NCBI RefSeq assembly: GCF_900108335.1
Contig: NZ_FNVT01000001.1
Location: 310,001 to 374,000, forward strand
Direction: 5' to 3'
Length of the DNA stretch: 64,000 nucleotides
DNA from: Nonomuraea solani
GTDB taxonomy: Bacteria > Actinomycetota > Actinomycetes > Streptosporangiales > Streptosporangiaceae
Shown here one piece after another: positions 27,333 to 40,138 of the stretch (position 1 is the stretch's first letter; each line of letters begins with the position of its first letter). A program made the translations under genes and the position numbers. Under the pieces are notes generated by a model, which was given only the letters and a program-made list of their open reading frames with translations, had not been told where the DNA came from and made no database searches.

Positions 27333-28145
27333 ATGCGCTTTCTCAAGGGGCACGGCACCGAGAACGATTTTGTCATCCTGCCTGACTTCGACGGCGAGGC
27401 CGATCTGTCGGCCGCTCTCGTCGCGAAGATCTGCGACAGGAGGGCCGGGATCGGCGCCGACGGCGTGCTCCGGGTGGTGCGCACGAAACTGTCGCCGGAG
27501 GTGGCCCAGCACGCCGGGGTGAGCGAGTGGTTCATGGACTACCGCAACGCCGACGGCAGCATGGCGGAGATGTGCGGCAACGGCACGCGGGTGTTCGCCC
27601 GTTACCTCCTGGACAACGGGCTGGCCGATCCGTCGGGGTTCGCGGTGGCGACCCGGGGCGGCCTGCGCTCGATCCACGTGGAGGCCAACGGCGACATCAC
27701 GGTCGACATGGGCAAGCCCGTCGTCCACGGCGAGAGCGTGGCCACGGTCAACGGCCACGAATACACCGGGCTCCACGTCGACATGGGCAACCCCCACCTG
27801 GCCTGCGCCATCGGTGACCCGGTCGTCCAGCTCGACCTGCACTACCAGCCCGGGTTCGACACCACGATCTTCCCCGCGGGTGTCAACATCGAGCTGTTCA
27901 ACCCGGTCGGCACCGCCCGCGCGGTCATGCGCGTCTACGAGCGCGGTTCCGGCGAGACCCGCGCCTGCGGCACCGGCGCGGTCGCCACGGCGGTCGCCGC
28001 CGCGCACCTGTCGGGCGACACCACCGGCACGTGGGCGATCGAGGTGCAGGGCGGCACGCTGACCGTCATCCTCGACAAGGACACGAGCTACCTCTCCGGT
28101 CCCGCGGTCATCGTCGCCTCCGGGGAACTGATGCTTGCAGAATGA
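27333..28145 (+). CDS. dapF: Diaminopimelate epimerase
   Basis: DapF converts LL- to meso-diaminopimelate for lysine and peptidoglycan synthesis. The 270-residue protein has both catalytic cysteines: in NADGSMAEMCGNGTRVFARY and in ETRACGTGAVATAVAA. The N-terminus KGHGTENDFVILPD is typical. It follows miaA by 9 bp and precedes the SCO6745-like gene by 48 bp. In most actinobacteria hflX would come next; here it lies 26 kb away. Confidence 0.98.
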   Translation: MRFLKGHGTENDFVILPDFDGEADLSAALVAKICDRRAGIGADGVLRVVRTKLSPEVAQHAGVSEWFMDYRNADGSMAEMCGNGTRVFARYLLDNGLADPSGFAVATRGGLRSIHVEANGDITVDMGKPVVHGESVATVNGHEYTGLHVDMGNPHLACAIGDPVVQLDLHYQPGFDTTIFPAGVNIELFNPVGTARAVMRVYERGSGETRACGTGAVATAVAAAHLSGDTTGTWAIEVQGGTLTVILDKDTSYLSGPAVIVASGELMLAE

Positions 28146-28193
28146 AGTTCTGATGGGGGATTCTGGGTCTACTTCGCGAACTGAGAGGTGGAC

Positions 28194-28949
28194 ATGGCCG
28201 ACCCCCGCACCACCGCCGTCCAGGTCAAGGCGCCCATCGGCCAGTACGGCGGCGGATTCATGATCTCCAGAGAGGCCAAGGCCGTCTGTGAGAAGTACGG
28301 TCTCGGCGCCCGCGAGTTCTACTTCCGCGGGCGCTGCGGGGTCCTCGGCGACTGCGACGCCGACGTGGTCACCTCGGTCGCCGTCTTCTTCCCCGCCGAG
28401 CACGTCGAGGAGAGCTGGAACGGCGGCCGCAAGCTCGCCGTCGACCGGGCCGTCGAGCTCTACGCCGAGGTGTGCCGGGAGTGGGGCCGGCGCAAACTGG
28501 GCGACTACGACGGCTGCGCCAGGCTCGCCGAGTTGCTGGAGCCGGTCGTGCGGGCGGCCTCGCCGGTCGGGGCGCCGCTGTTCGCCGGCTGGCGGGCCGT
28601 ACCGCTGCCCCAGGACCCGCCCGCCAGGGCCGTCCAGCTCATGCACGTCATCCGTGAGCTGCGCGGCGCCCTGCACGCCAACGCGGTGATCGCGGCGGGC
28701 CTGCACCCGCTGGAGGCCACGCTCGCGGCCGGCCACGACGCCACGCCGTTCGGTCAGGTGAACGGCGACATGATCGCCAAGTTCTTCGCCTGGCCCGAGC
28801 CCTACACCGAGCCGGGGCCCGACGTCGTGGCGCGGCGCGCGGCGGTCGAAGAGGCCACCAATGACCTCATGGCACCGGTATTTTCGGTCCTCAACGACAG
28901 CGAATCGGACGAGCTGATCGAGCTTCTGCGTTTTGGGCACGCTCGTTGA
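28194..28949 (+). CDS. SCO6745/EvbL-like helical protein of unknown function
   Basis: The protein has 251 residues from the ATG at 28194, with AGAGG six bases upstream; a GTG two codons earlier is also in frame. The pattern FYFRGRCGVLGDCDADVV with a following FFPAEHVEESW, then APLFAGWRAVPLP, VIRELRGALHANAVIAAGLHPLEA, resembles the actinobacterial SCO6745 family. That family has no established biochemical role. The protein is cytoplasmic, mostly helical, and rich in conserved His and Arg. It probably sits in the dapF transcript. Confidence 0.75.
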   Translation: MADPRTTAVQVKAPIGQYGGGFMISREAKAVCEKYGLGAREFYFRGRCGVLGDCDADVVTSVAVFFPAEHVEESWNGGRKLAVDRAVELYAEVCREWGRRKLGDYDGCARLAELLEPVVRAASPVGAPLFAGWRAVPLPQDPPARAVQLMHVIRELRGALHANAVIAAGLHPLEATLAAGHDATPFGQVNGDMIAKFFAWPEPYTEPGPDVVARRAAVEEATNDLMAPVFSVLNDSESDELIELLRFGHAR

Positions 28950-28968
28950 CCTGGCAGACTGACTGCCC

Positions 28969-31245
28969 ATGGACGTGGACATCTGGGCCTGGGTCGGCGA
29001 AACCCAGCAGCAGCTTTCCGAGGCGGGCAACGTTGGCCTCGCCATGGCGCTGGGAGACCTCCCCGCACAGGCTTATGAGGGCCGATATCCGCAGCTCGAC
29101 GTCATGGCACCGGCCATCGCGCAGCAGGCGGAGTCCCTCGAGCTGCCGTGGCTCGAGTTCTACGCCCGCTACTGGCATCTGGTCGGCCGCATCGGCGACC
29201 GGGCCCAGGGCGCGGTCGCCCTGGACGACGCGCAGCAACTTCTGACGTTCGCTCAGCGCGAAGACGTGCGCGACTGCCCGGCCGCTCCGGCCGCGGTCGA
29301 GGCGCTGGTCGTCGCGTGGGCCAACACCGACGGCCCCGGCTACGCCGCCGAGCGCCTGGAGACGCTCAGCACCCACCTCGACGCGACGAGCCCGGAGAAG
29401 TCCGCCTTCACCGCGCTCGCGACCGCCTATGTCGCCGCCCTCATCGACGCCGGCAAGCCGGACGAGGCCGTGACCTACGCCGAGTCGGCCGTCGAGCGGC
29501 TGCGGGTGGCCGGGCGCGAGTCGAGCTGGGAGCTCGGCGCCGAGAGCGCCCGCGCGCTGCTGGCCGCGGGGCGCACCGAAGACGCGCTCAACGCGCTGCA
29601 GGCGGCGGCCGGGTTCCAGGCCGACGACCCGGTGGCCAAGGAGCACCGCGACGGCGTGCGCCGGTCCCTGATCCTGGCCACGCTCGGCCGCACGGCCGAG
29701 GCCGTGGACGCGCTGCCCGACCTCGACGTGGTGGGCGAGCACCCGCGCGTGTTCGTGGAGTGGGCGCAGGCCGTCAACAAGCTGGCCGGCTCCGCGCAGA
29801 TCACCAACACCTGGCAGCTCGGCCGCGTCCTGCGCCAGTGGATGGACTACTTCGGCATGATGGGCGGCTACCGCGCCCGCGTCGAGCTCGCGCTGATCGG
29901 GGGCGAGCTGGCCATCGCCAGGAAGGGCGTGTGGCAGGCCAGGCTGCTGGCCGACGCGGCCGAGTCCGGCGCCGGCGAGCTGCGCGAGCCCGGCGACCTG
30001 AGCGAGCGCATCGCCTCCCTGCGGGCCGCCGCCGACGCCGCCATCGAGCCCGAGGCGCCGGGCCCGCTGGAGGAGACGGTCGGCCTGTTCGACGCCGCCG
30101 ACGGCTTCAACGCCGACCCGGAGAGGTGGGTCGGCTGGCTGGCCCCGCTGTCCGGCAAGGACCTCGAGGCCACCCGCCGCCACACCACCACGCTGGGCTT
30201 CCTCGGCTACCCGGCCACCGGCGCCGACATCTACTGGAAGATGCTGGTCGACAGCGGCGACATCGCCACCGCCGACTCCGAGGACGTGGCCTACATGACC
30301 ACGCTGCTCGTCGAGGCCCGCCAGGACGAGCGCCTGGAGCAGATGGCGGCGCTGCTGCCGCACGACGCCCAGCACCTCGCCCTCGCCAGGCTGCACAGCG
30401 CCCGCGAGCGCTGGCAGGAGACGGTCGAGGCGGCCGAGCACGCCGTCGCGGCCGGGTCCGGCCTTGAGGCCCGCCGCCTGCTGTCCGGCGCCGCCCAGCA
30501 GCTCGACCTGAACGAGCGGGCCGCCGGGGTGCTGCTGGAGGTGCTCGACGAGCTGGTCGACGAGGACGTCTGGCGCATGATCGTCATGGCGACCTCGGCC
30601 GAGGACTGGGAGACCGTGCGCAAGGGCGCGGCCAAGATCGGCATGCCGATCAAGTCCACGGAGGGCCCGATCGAGGAGGAGATGGGCCTCATCAGGCTCA
30701 TCCTGCCCGCCCCCGACGGCGGCCAGCGCCAGGTGCTGTCCATCCGCACCGGTCCCGCCACCGCCAGGCTGGCCCTGCCGCAGCCGCGCGGCATGGACTA
30801 CAACGCCGGCGACCTGGTCGTGTTCGACCCGCAGTTGCTGGAGCCCGTCCCCGACGACCCGCAGGAGCAGCAGAACTTCGTGCCGCCGTTCGCCGCGGTG
30901 CGCATTCTGCGGCCCGGCGGCTACACCAGCTACTTCTTCGACGGCGCCGCGCCGAGCGAAGAGGACTGGGCCGAGTTCACCGAGGTCATGGCCGAGCGCG
31001 GCTGGCCGATGTGGGTCTACAGCGACGAAAACTACGCCGTCAACCACCCGACCAGCGGTGAGTCGCTGCCGGGCGTGTTCGGCTGGGTCGCGGTGCCGCC
31101 CAACGTGTCGCCGTCCGAGGTCGACGCCCTCCTCGACGACGCCACCGAGCGGTGGGTGCACCCGCTGGCCTGGCTCGACCTGGCCCGCGAGATCGACGTC
31201 GAGATCGAGCGGCACGAGCGGATCGTCAAGGAATACGGCCTCTAG
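28969..31245 (+). CDS. Large tetratricopeptide-like protein of unknown function
   Basis: The 758-residue soluble protein starts 19 bp after the previous gene. Residues about 1-560 are Ala-rich helical hairpins of TPR type (for example ALIDAGKPDEAVTYAESAVERL and ALLAAGRTEDALNALQAAAG). From about 575 on there is a beta-rich part (LILPAPDGGQRQVLSIRTGP, GDLVVFDPQLLEPV, FAAVRILRPGG), then a final helix rich in Glu. No signal or membrane segment is seen. I do not recognise a named family. A scaffolding or regulatory role would suit the fold but is a guess. A hairpin follows the stop. Confidence 0.85.
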   Translation: MDVDIWAWVGETQQQLSEAGNVGLAMALGDLPAQAYEGRYPQLDVMAPAIAQQAESLELPWLEFYARYWHLVGRIGDRAQGAVALDDAQQLLTFAQREDVRDCPAAPAAVEALVVAWANTDGPGYAAERLETLSTHLDATSPEKSAFTALATAYVAALIDAGKPDEAVTYAESAVERLRVAGRESSWELGAESARALLAAGRTEDALNALQAAAGFQADDPVAKEHRDGVRRSLILATLGRTAEAVDALPDLDVVGEHPRVFVEWAQAVNKLAGSAQITNTWQLGRVLRQWMDYFGMMGGYRARVELALIGGELAIARKGVWQARLLADAAESGAGELREPGDLSERIASLRAAADAAIEPEAPGPLEETVGLFDAADGFNADPERWVGWLAPLSGKDLEATRRHTTTLGFLGYPATGADIYWKMLVDSGDIATADSEDVAYMTTLLVEARQDERLEQMAALLPHDAQHLALARLHSARERWQETVEAAEHAVAAGSGLEARRLLSGAAQQLDLNERAAGVLLEVLDELVDEDVWRMIVMATSAEDWETVRKGAAKIGMPIKSTEGPIEEEMGLIRLILPAPDGGQRQVLSIRTGPATARLALPQPRGMDYNAGDLVVFDPQLLEPVPDDPQEQQNFVPPFAAVRILRPGGYTSYFFDGAAPSEEDWAEFTEVMAERGWPMWVYSDENYAVNHPTSGESLPGVFGWVAVPPNVSPSEVDALLDDATERWVHPLAWLDLAREIDVEIERHERIVKEYGL

Positions 31246-31260
31246 AGGCTCTCAGGTGAT

Positions 31261-31294
31261 GCTCCGGTCCTCCTGGCAACACGGGGGCCGGAGC
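31261..31294 (+). terminator. Terminator-like hairpin after the TPR gene
   Basis: GCTCCGG (31261-31267) pairs with CCGGAGC (31288-31294), with further G-C and G-U pairs inside giving about a 12-bp stem. The stem is followed by GTTTCGTTTC, a broken T-tract. It lies 15 bp past the stop codon. Confidence 0.7.
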
Positions 31295-31325
31295 GTTTCG
31301 TTTCGGCGGGAATGCGGGGTCTGAC

Positions 31326-32084
31326 ATGCTGGAGCGCTTCCGGCTCGACGGCAAGGTGGCGATCGTCACCGGCGCCTCCTCCGGGCTGGGCGTGGCCTTC
31401 GCCCGCGGCCTGGCCGAGGCCGGCGCCGACATAGTGATCGGCGCCCGGCGCCTCGACCGGCTGGAGGAGACGCGCCGGCTGGTCGAGGAGACGGGCCGCC
31501 GCTGCCTGGCCGTGGCGACCGACGTGTCCCGGCCCGAAGACTGCGACGCGCTGGTGGCCGCCGCCGTCGAGACCATGGGCGGCGTGCACGTGCTGATCAA
31601 CAACGCGGGCATCGGCACCGCCGTGCCCGCGACGCGCGAGACCCCCGAGGAGTTCCGGCGGGTCGTCGACGTCAACCTGCACGGCACCTACTGGATGGCG
31701 CAGGCGTGCGCGCGGGTGATGCCGCCCGGCTCGTCGATCGTCAACATCGGCAGCGTGCTCGGCGAGACCACGGCCGGGCTGCCGCAGGCGGCCTACAGCG
31801 CGTCCAAGGCGGGCGTCATCGGGCTCACCCGCGACCTGGCCCAGCAGTGGACCGGGCGGCGCGGCATCAGGGTCAACTGCCTGGAGCCGGGGTTCTTCGC
31901 CTCGGAGATGACCGAGCAATACCAGCCCGGCTACCTGGAGGCCATGGTGGAGTTCCGGGTGGTCATGAAGCGGGCGGGCGACCCGGCGGAGCTGGTGGCG
32001 GCGGCGGTGTTCCTGGCGAGCGACGCGTCGTCGTACATCACCGGGGTGACGCTTCCGGTGGACGGCGGGATCCTGATCACTTAG
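31326..32084 (+). CDS. SDR family oxidoreductase
   Basis: This 252-residue short-chain dehydrogenase/reductase shows the cofactor motif TGASSGLG, the ARR after the second strand (suggesting NADP preference), NNAG, the catalytic Ser in NIGSVLGE and the YSASK tetrad residues. The end SDASSYITGVTLPVDGG is the standard SDR C-terminus. The substrate is not predictable; it resembles gluconate 5-dehydrogenase and 3-ketoacyl reductase types. Its last 8 bp overlap the end of the convergent regulator. Confidence 0.94.
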   Translation: MLERFRLDGKVAIVTGASSGLGVAFARGLAEAGADIVIGARRLDRLEETRRLVEETGRRCLAVATDVSRPEDCDALVAAAVETMGGVHVLINNAGIGTAVPATRETPEEFRRVVDVNLHGTYWMAQACARVMPPGSSIVNIGSVLGETTAGLPQAAYSASKAGVIGLTRDLAQQWTGRRGIRVNCLEPGFFASEMTEQYQPGYLEAMVEFRVVMKRAGDPAELVAAAVFLASDASSYITGVTLPVDGGILIT

Positions 32085-33066
32085 GGGCCAGCAAATCGTG
32101 CTGGGCGGCCAGGAAGCCGGCGTGGAAGCGGGTCCTGGCGCCGAGGCGCTCGCACAGCACCTGGACGCGGCGCTGCACCGTGCGCGGGCTCAACCCCAGT
32201 TGCCTGGCGATGGCGTCGTCCTTCATGCCGGCCGCGAGCAGCGCCAGCACCTCGGTGTCCGGGCCCTGCGGCCACGCCTCAGGCTCCAGGGTCTCCGCCG
32301 ACAGGCGCAGTGGCACGGCGGCCCGCCACAGCGTCTCGAACAGGCCCACCAGCGCGTCGAGCAGCGCGGACGGGTGCACCACCAGGGCGCTCTCCACGGC
32401 CCGGTCCTCGTCGGAGACCAGCGGCAGGATGGCGGTGCGGGCGTCGGCGATGGCCAGCTTGACCGGCACCTGCCCGAGCCTGGCCTGCTCGCCGTCCTCG
32501 ATCGCGCGGCGGGTGTGGGCCAGCATGCCGGGCTGCTCGAACGCCTGCGGGCCGTAGATGCCCCGGGTGGGCGCTCCCTGGCGGGCCGCGCGCTGCCGGT
32601 TCTCCTGGTCGTCGCTGATGTCCACCGCGTACGGCGGATGCACCAGCACCAGCATCTCCCGCGTGGCGTTGCGTTCGAGCTGGAGATAGCGGCGGGCCAC
32701 GGCGTCGCGCCCGGTCACCACCTCCAGCACCTCCTCGGGATGCGGCCCGCTGCGCTCGGCGACCTCGGTGGCCAGCAGCGCGGCGGCGGCCCTGCTGTGG
32801 GCGATCTCCTCCTGGCGGCGCGCGACGAGGATGTCGATGGCGACGTTGGGGGGCGTGGCGACCAGCCGCAGCGGCCGGCCCGCCACCCGGGAGATCAGGC
32901 CGAGATCCTCCAGCCGGGGCAGCATGCGGCGGATGGCGGCGGCCGACGAGCCGGTGTCGGTGGCGAGCCGGCTCAGCGTCGCGGGCCCGTGCCTGAGCAG
33001 GGCTCGGTAGGCGGTCTCCTCGGCGACGGTCACACCGAGCCCTTCGAGCAAGCGCCGCTGCGCCAT
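32077..33066 (-). CDS. TrmB-like/LuxR-type HTH transcriptional regulator
   Basis: The protein has 329 residues from an ATG with GAGG five bases upstream. The N-terminus resembles TrmB: VAEETAYRALLRHGPATLSRLATDTGSSAAAIRRMLPRLEDLGLI is a winged helix. A middle effector domain follows. The C-terminus is a LuxR-type helix-turn-helix, LLAAGMKDDAIARQLGLSPRTVQRRV. This two-HTH layout is widespread in actinomycete regulators. It is divergent from the dimethylglycine/sarcosine operon across 152 bp, so it is the obvious candidate to control it, but no ligand evidence is visible. Confidence 0.88.
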   Translation of the reverse strand: MAQRRLLEGLGVTVAEETAYRALLRHGPATLSRLATDTGSSAAAIRRMLPRLEDLGLISRVAGRPLRLVATPPNVAIDILVARRQEEIAHSRAAAALLATEVAERSGPHPEEVLEVVTGRDAVARRYLQLERNATREMLVLVHPPYAVDISDDQENRQRAARQGAPTRGIYGPQAFEQPGMLAHTRRAIEDGEQARLGQVPVKLAIADARTAILPLVSDEDRAVESALVVHPSALLDALVGLFETLWRAAVPLRLSAETLEPEAWPQGPDTEVLALLAAGMKDDAIARQLGLSPRTVQRRVQVLCERLGARTRFHAGFLAAQHDLLAPK

Positions 33067-33200
33067 GTCGCCTCTTCCTGACATGCCTTGATCTCGATTC
33101 AGGGTAGGGGGCGCCGCGGCCGGTGGTCCACCGAGGCTCTTGTTCGAAGGTGCGCGGGGCTTTATGTTCGTTGCGTACTGAGCCACGTGTTGCGCATTGA

Positions 33201-36837
<3,637 letters not shown>

Positions 36838-36838
<1 letters not shown>

Positions 36839-37080
36839 TGCTGCTCATCGACTGCCCGCACTGCGGCTCCCGCGACGAGAACGAGTTCCACTACGGTGGC
36901 CAGGCCGGGATCGCCTACCCCACGGGGCAGACCTCCGACGAGGAGTGGGCCGGCTACGTCTTCCTGCGCGACAACCCCAAGGGCTGGTTCCACGAGCGCT
37001 GGTTCCACGCGCACGGGTGCCGCACCTGGTTCACGGTCGAGCGGCACACGGTCACCCACGAGATCCGGAAGGCGCCATGA
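36838..37080 (+). CDS. soxD: Sarcosine oxidase subunit delta
   Basis: The 80-residue zinc-binding small subunit shows CPHCGSRDENEFHYGG at the start and WFHAHGCRTWFTVERHT at the end, giving three Cys and one His for the structural zinc site known in this family. Its ATG overlaps the soxB stop (TGATG) and its stop overlaps the soxA start (ATGA). Confidence 0.97.
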
Positions 37081-40000
37081 GGTTCACGTTCGACGGCCGG
37101 CCGCTGCGCGGCGAGCCGGGTGACACGCTGGCGGCCGCGCTGCTGCGCAACGGCGTGCGGGTGGTGGGCCGCAGCGTGGAGCTGGGCCGGCCGCGCGGCG
37201 TCTTCACCGCCGGTCCCGAGGAGCCGAACGCGCTCGTCCGCGTGGGGGCCGATCCGATGCTGGCGGCCACCACCGTGGAGCTGTACGACGGGCTGGAGGC
37301 GTGGAGCCTGCGCGGCAAGGGCCGGGTGGATCTCGACGCGGTGGACGAGCGGCGCTGCGACAAGGGCTACCTGCACTGCGACGTGCTCGTGGTCGGCGGC
37401 GGGCCCGCCGGGCTGGCCGCCGCCGTCGCGGCCGGGCACTCGGGCGCCCGGGTGATCCTCGTGGACGATCAGCCCAGGCTGGGCGGCGACCTGCTGAACA
37501 GCCGGGTCCTGCTCGACGGCGCCCCCGCGCTCGACTGGGTGGACGGGCTCGAACTGCCCGGCCGGGTGCTCACGCGGACGACCGCCGTCGGCTACTACGA
37601 CCACAACTACGTGGTGGCGGTGGAGCGGCGGCCACGGGGCGAGCGGCTGTGGCACATCAGGGCGGGCAGCGTGGTGCTGGCGACGGGCGCGCACGAGCGC
37701 TCGGTGGCCTTCCCCGGCAACGACCGGCCCGGCGTGATGCTGGCCTCATCGGCCCGGACCTACGCGAACCGGTACGGGGTCGCGGCCGGGCGGCGGGCGG
37801 TGGTGTTCGCCTGCGCGGACTCCGGTTATGAGGCGGCCAGGGACCTGGCGGCGGCCGGGGTGGAGATCGTCGCGATCGTCGATCCGCGCGGCACCGGCCA
37901 GATGGTGACCGGCACCACGGGCGACGCGGACGGCGTGCTGAACGGCGTCCACGTGGGCGCGCTGCACTACGAGGCCGACCTGCTGGCCGTGGCCGGAGGC
38001 TGGAACCCGGCGGTGCACCTGTTCAGCCAGTCGCGCGGGCAGGTGCGCTTCGACGAGGCCCTCCAGGCGTTCGTGCCGGGCGTCTCGGCCCAGGCCGAGC
38101 GTTCGGCCGGAGCCTGCAGGGGCCTGTACGGCACCCGCGAGGCCATCGCCGACGGCTACGCCGGTGCGGACCTCCCCATCCCGGAGTGCGACGAGGACGG
38201 CCCCCGGCGGCCGCCGGCCGCGCTGTGGACCGTGTCCTCGGAGGAGGACGAACCCGCCTTCGCCGACCTGCACCGGGACGTGACCGTGGCCGACCTGGCC
38301 AGGGCGGCGGGGACCGGGATGCGCTCGGTGGAGCACGTCAAGCGGTACACCACCGCCGGCACCGGCGCCGACCAGGGCAAGACCTCGGGCGCGGTCGTGG
38401 TGGGCGTCATGTCCGCCCTCCTCGGCGCCGCCCCTGGCCAGGTGGGCACGACGACGTTCCGGCCGCCGTACACGCCGGTGTCCTTCGCCACCCTGGCCGG
38501 ACGCGACCGCGGCGAGCTGTCCGACCCCGTCAGGACCACCGCCATGCACGACGCGCACGTCGCCCTCGGGGCCGTGTTCGAGGACGTCGGCCAGTGGAAA
38601 CGCCCGCACTACTTCCCCCGGGACGGCGAGTCCATGGAGGCCGCCGTGCTGCGCGAATGCCACGCCGCGCGCACCGCCGTGGCCGCCATGGACGCCTCCA
38701 CCCTCGGCAAGATCGACATCCGGGGCGCGGACGCGGGCGAGTTCCTGGACCGGATCTACACGAACATGTACTCCACGCTCGCCGTCGGCGCCTGCCGCTA
38801 CGGCGTGATGTGCGCGGCGGACGGGATGGTGTTCGACGACGGCACCACGACCAGGCTGGCCGACGAGCACTTCCTCATGACCACGACCACGGGCAACGCC
38901 GCCGCCGTGCTCGACTGGCTGGAGGAGTGGCGGCAGACGGAGTGGCCGGATCTGGACGTGTCGTTCACCTCGGTCACCGACCACTGGGCCACCGTCGCGG
39001 TCGCCGGCCCCCGCGCGCGGGAGGTCGTCGCGGCGATCGCGCCGGAGGCGGCCGGGCTGGCCTTCATGCGGTACGTGAGCACGCCCGTGCTGGGGGTGGC
39101 CGGGCGGGTGTTCAGGATCAGCTTCTCGGGCGAACTCGCCTATGAGGTCAACGTGCCCCGGCGGTACGGGCGGGCGTTGTGGGAGGCGGTGCTGGAGCTC
39201 GGCGCGGTGCCGTACGGGACCGAGACCATGCACGTGCTGCGGGCCGAGAAGGGCTTCGCGATCGTCGGCCAGGAGACCGACGGCACCGTCACCCCACAGG
39301 ACCTCGGCATGTCGTGGCTGATCTCCGAACGCAAGCCCGACTACGTCGGCAAGCGCTCGCACGCCCGCCCCGACACCCTCAGGGCCGATCGCAAGCGCCT
39401 GGTCGGCCTGCTGCCCGACGACCCGGCGGTGGTCGTGGGAGAAGGCGCCCAGCTCACGGTGGACGGCTCCGCGCCGATGCTCGGCCACGTCACCTCCAGC
39501 TACGCCAGTGCCGCGCTGGCGCTGGCCAGGAACGTGACGACCGGCGACCGGCTCACGGCGGTGTCGGGCGGTGTGGCCCACCCGGTGACCGTCGTCGAGC
39601 CCGTCTTCTACGACCCGGGCAACACCCGCCGCGACGGCGATCCCGTGACCGGGGTGCCCGTCTACGCGGGCGAGTGCCGCGCCGAGAGCCCTGCCGCCCG
39701 CTTCGAGAGCGCGTCCGTACGGCTGCGCGAACTCCCGTACGAGCCCATGTGGGAGGTCCAGGGCGCCGACCCTGGCGTCGGCCTGCGCCTGGGCCCGTCC
39801 TGGTGGCTCGTCACCGGAGACGCCACTCCTGGCCCCCGCTGGGTGGACGTCTCGGACCAGCGCACCGTCCTGGAGCTGTCGGGCCCGGCCGCGCACGACG
39901 TACTGATCACCGGCTGCCCGATCGACCTGCACCCGTCCGTGTTCCCCGGCCACGCCCAGACCCTGCTCGGCCGGGCCTCCGTCATCCTGGAGCGGCGATC

Positions 40001-40085
40001 CCCCGACACCTACCGGATCTACGTCAGGTCATCATTCACCAGATACCTGACAGAGTGGCTGCTTGATGCTCTTGAGGCGTTATAA
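37077..40085 (+). CDS. soxA: Sarcosine oxidase alpha-gamma fusion (SoxA-SoxG)
   Basis: The 1002-residue protein joins two subunits. Residues 1-70 are the Fer2_4-like domain (RPLRGEPGDTLAAALL, GRPRGVFTAGPEEPNALV). From 101 the NAD/FAD module begins (CDVLVVGGGPAGLAAA), with GGWNPAVHLFSQSRG later. A GcvT folate domain covers about 510-830. From about 850 the chain continues without a stop into a SoxG-like gamma domain (ELSGPAAHDVLITGCPIDLH, TYRIYVRSSFTRYLTEWLLDA). The alpha part is about 850 residues, shorter than the roughly 965 usual. It lacks the aromatic FYYKTF segment normally between Fer2_4 and the Rossmann fold, and about 30 residues after AAGVEIVAIVD. No frameshift is needed. Confidence 0.92.
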   Translation: MRFTFDGRPLRGEPGDTLAAALLRNGVRVVGRSVELGRPRGVFTAGPEEPNALVRVGADPMLAATTVELYDGLEAWSLRGKGRVDLDAVDERRCDKGYLHCDVLVVGGGPAGLAAAVAAGHSGARVILVDDQPRLGGDLLNSRVLLDGAPALDWVDGLELPGRVLTRTTAVGYYDHNYVVAVERRPRGERLWHIRAGSVVLATGAHERSVAFPGNDRPGVMLASSARTYANRYGVAAGRRAVVFACADSGYEAARDLAAAGVEIVAIVDPRGTGQMVTGTTGDADGVLNGVHVGALHYEADLLAVAGGWNPAVHLFSQSRGQVRFDEALQAFVPGVSAQAERSAGACRGLYGTREAIADGYAGADLPIPECDEDGPRRPPAALWTVSSEEDEPAFADLHRDVTVADLARAAGTGMRSVEHVKRYTTAGTGADQGKTSGAVVVGVMSALLGAAPGQVGTTTFRPPYTPVSFATLAGRDRGELSDPVRTTAMHDAHVALGAVFEDVGQWKRPHYFPRDGESMEAAVLRECHAARTAVAAMDASTLGKIDIRGADAGEFLDRIYTNMYSTLAVGACRYGVMCAADGMVFDDGTTTRLADEHFLMTTTTGNAAAVLDWLEEWRQTEWPDLDVSFTSVTDHWATVAVAGPRAREVVAAIAPEAAGLAFMRYVSTPVLGVAGRVFRISFSGELAYEVNVPRRYGRALWEAVLELGAVPYGTETMHVLRAEKGFAIVGQETDGTVTPQDLGMSWLISERKPDYVGKRSHARPDTLRADRKRLVGLLPDDPAVVVGEGAQLTVDGSAPMLGHVTSSYASAALALARNVTTGDRLTAVSGGVAHPVTVVEPVFYDPGNTRRDGDPVTGVPVYAGECRAESPAARFESASVRLRELPYEPMWEVQGADPGVGLRLGPSWWLVTGDATPGPRWVDVSDQRTVLELSGPAAHDVLITGCPIDLHPSVFPGHAQTLLGRASVILERRSPDTYRIYVRSSFTRYLTEWLLDALEAL

Positions 40086-40138
40086 CCCCGGATAAGGGCA
40101 TTACCTAGACTTTACGAAAACAAGTCTGGGAGTTGGCA

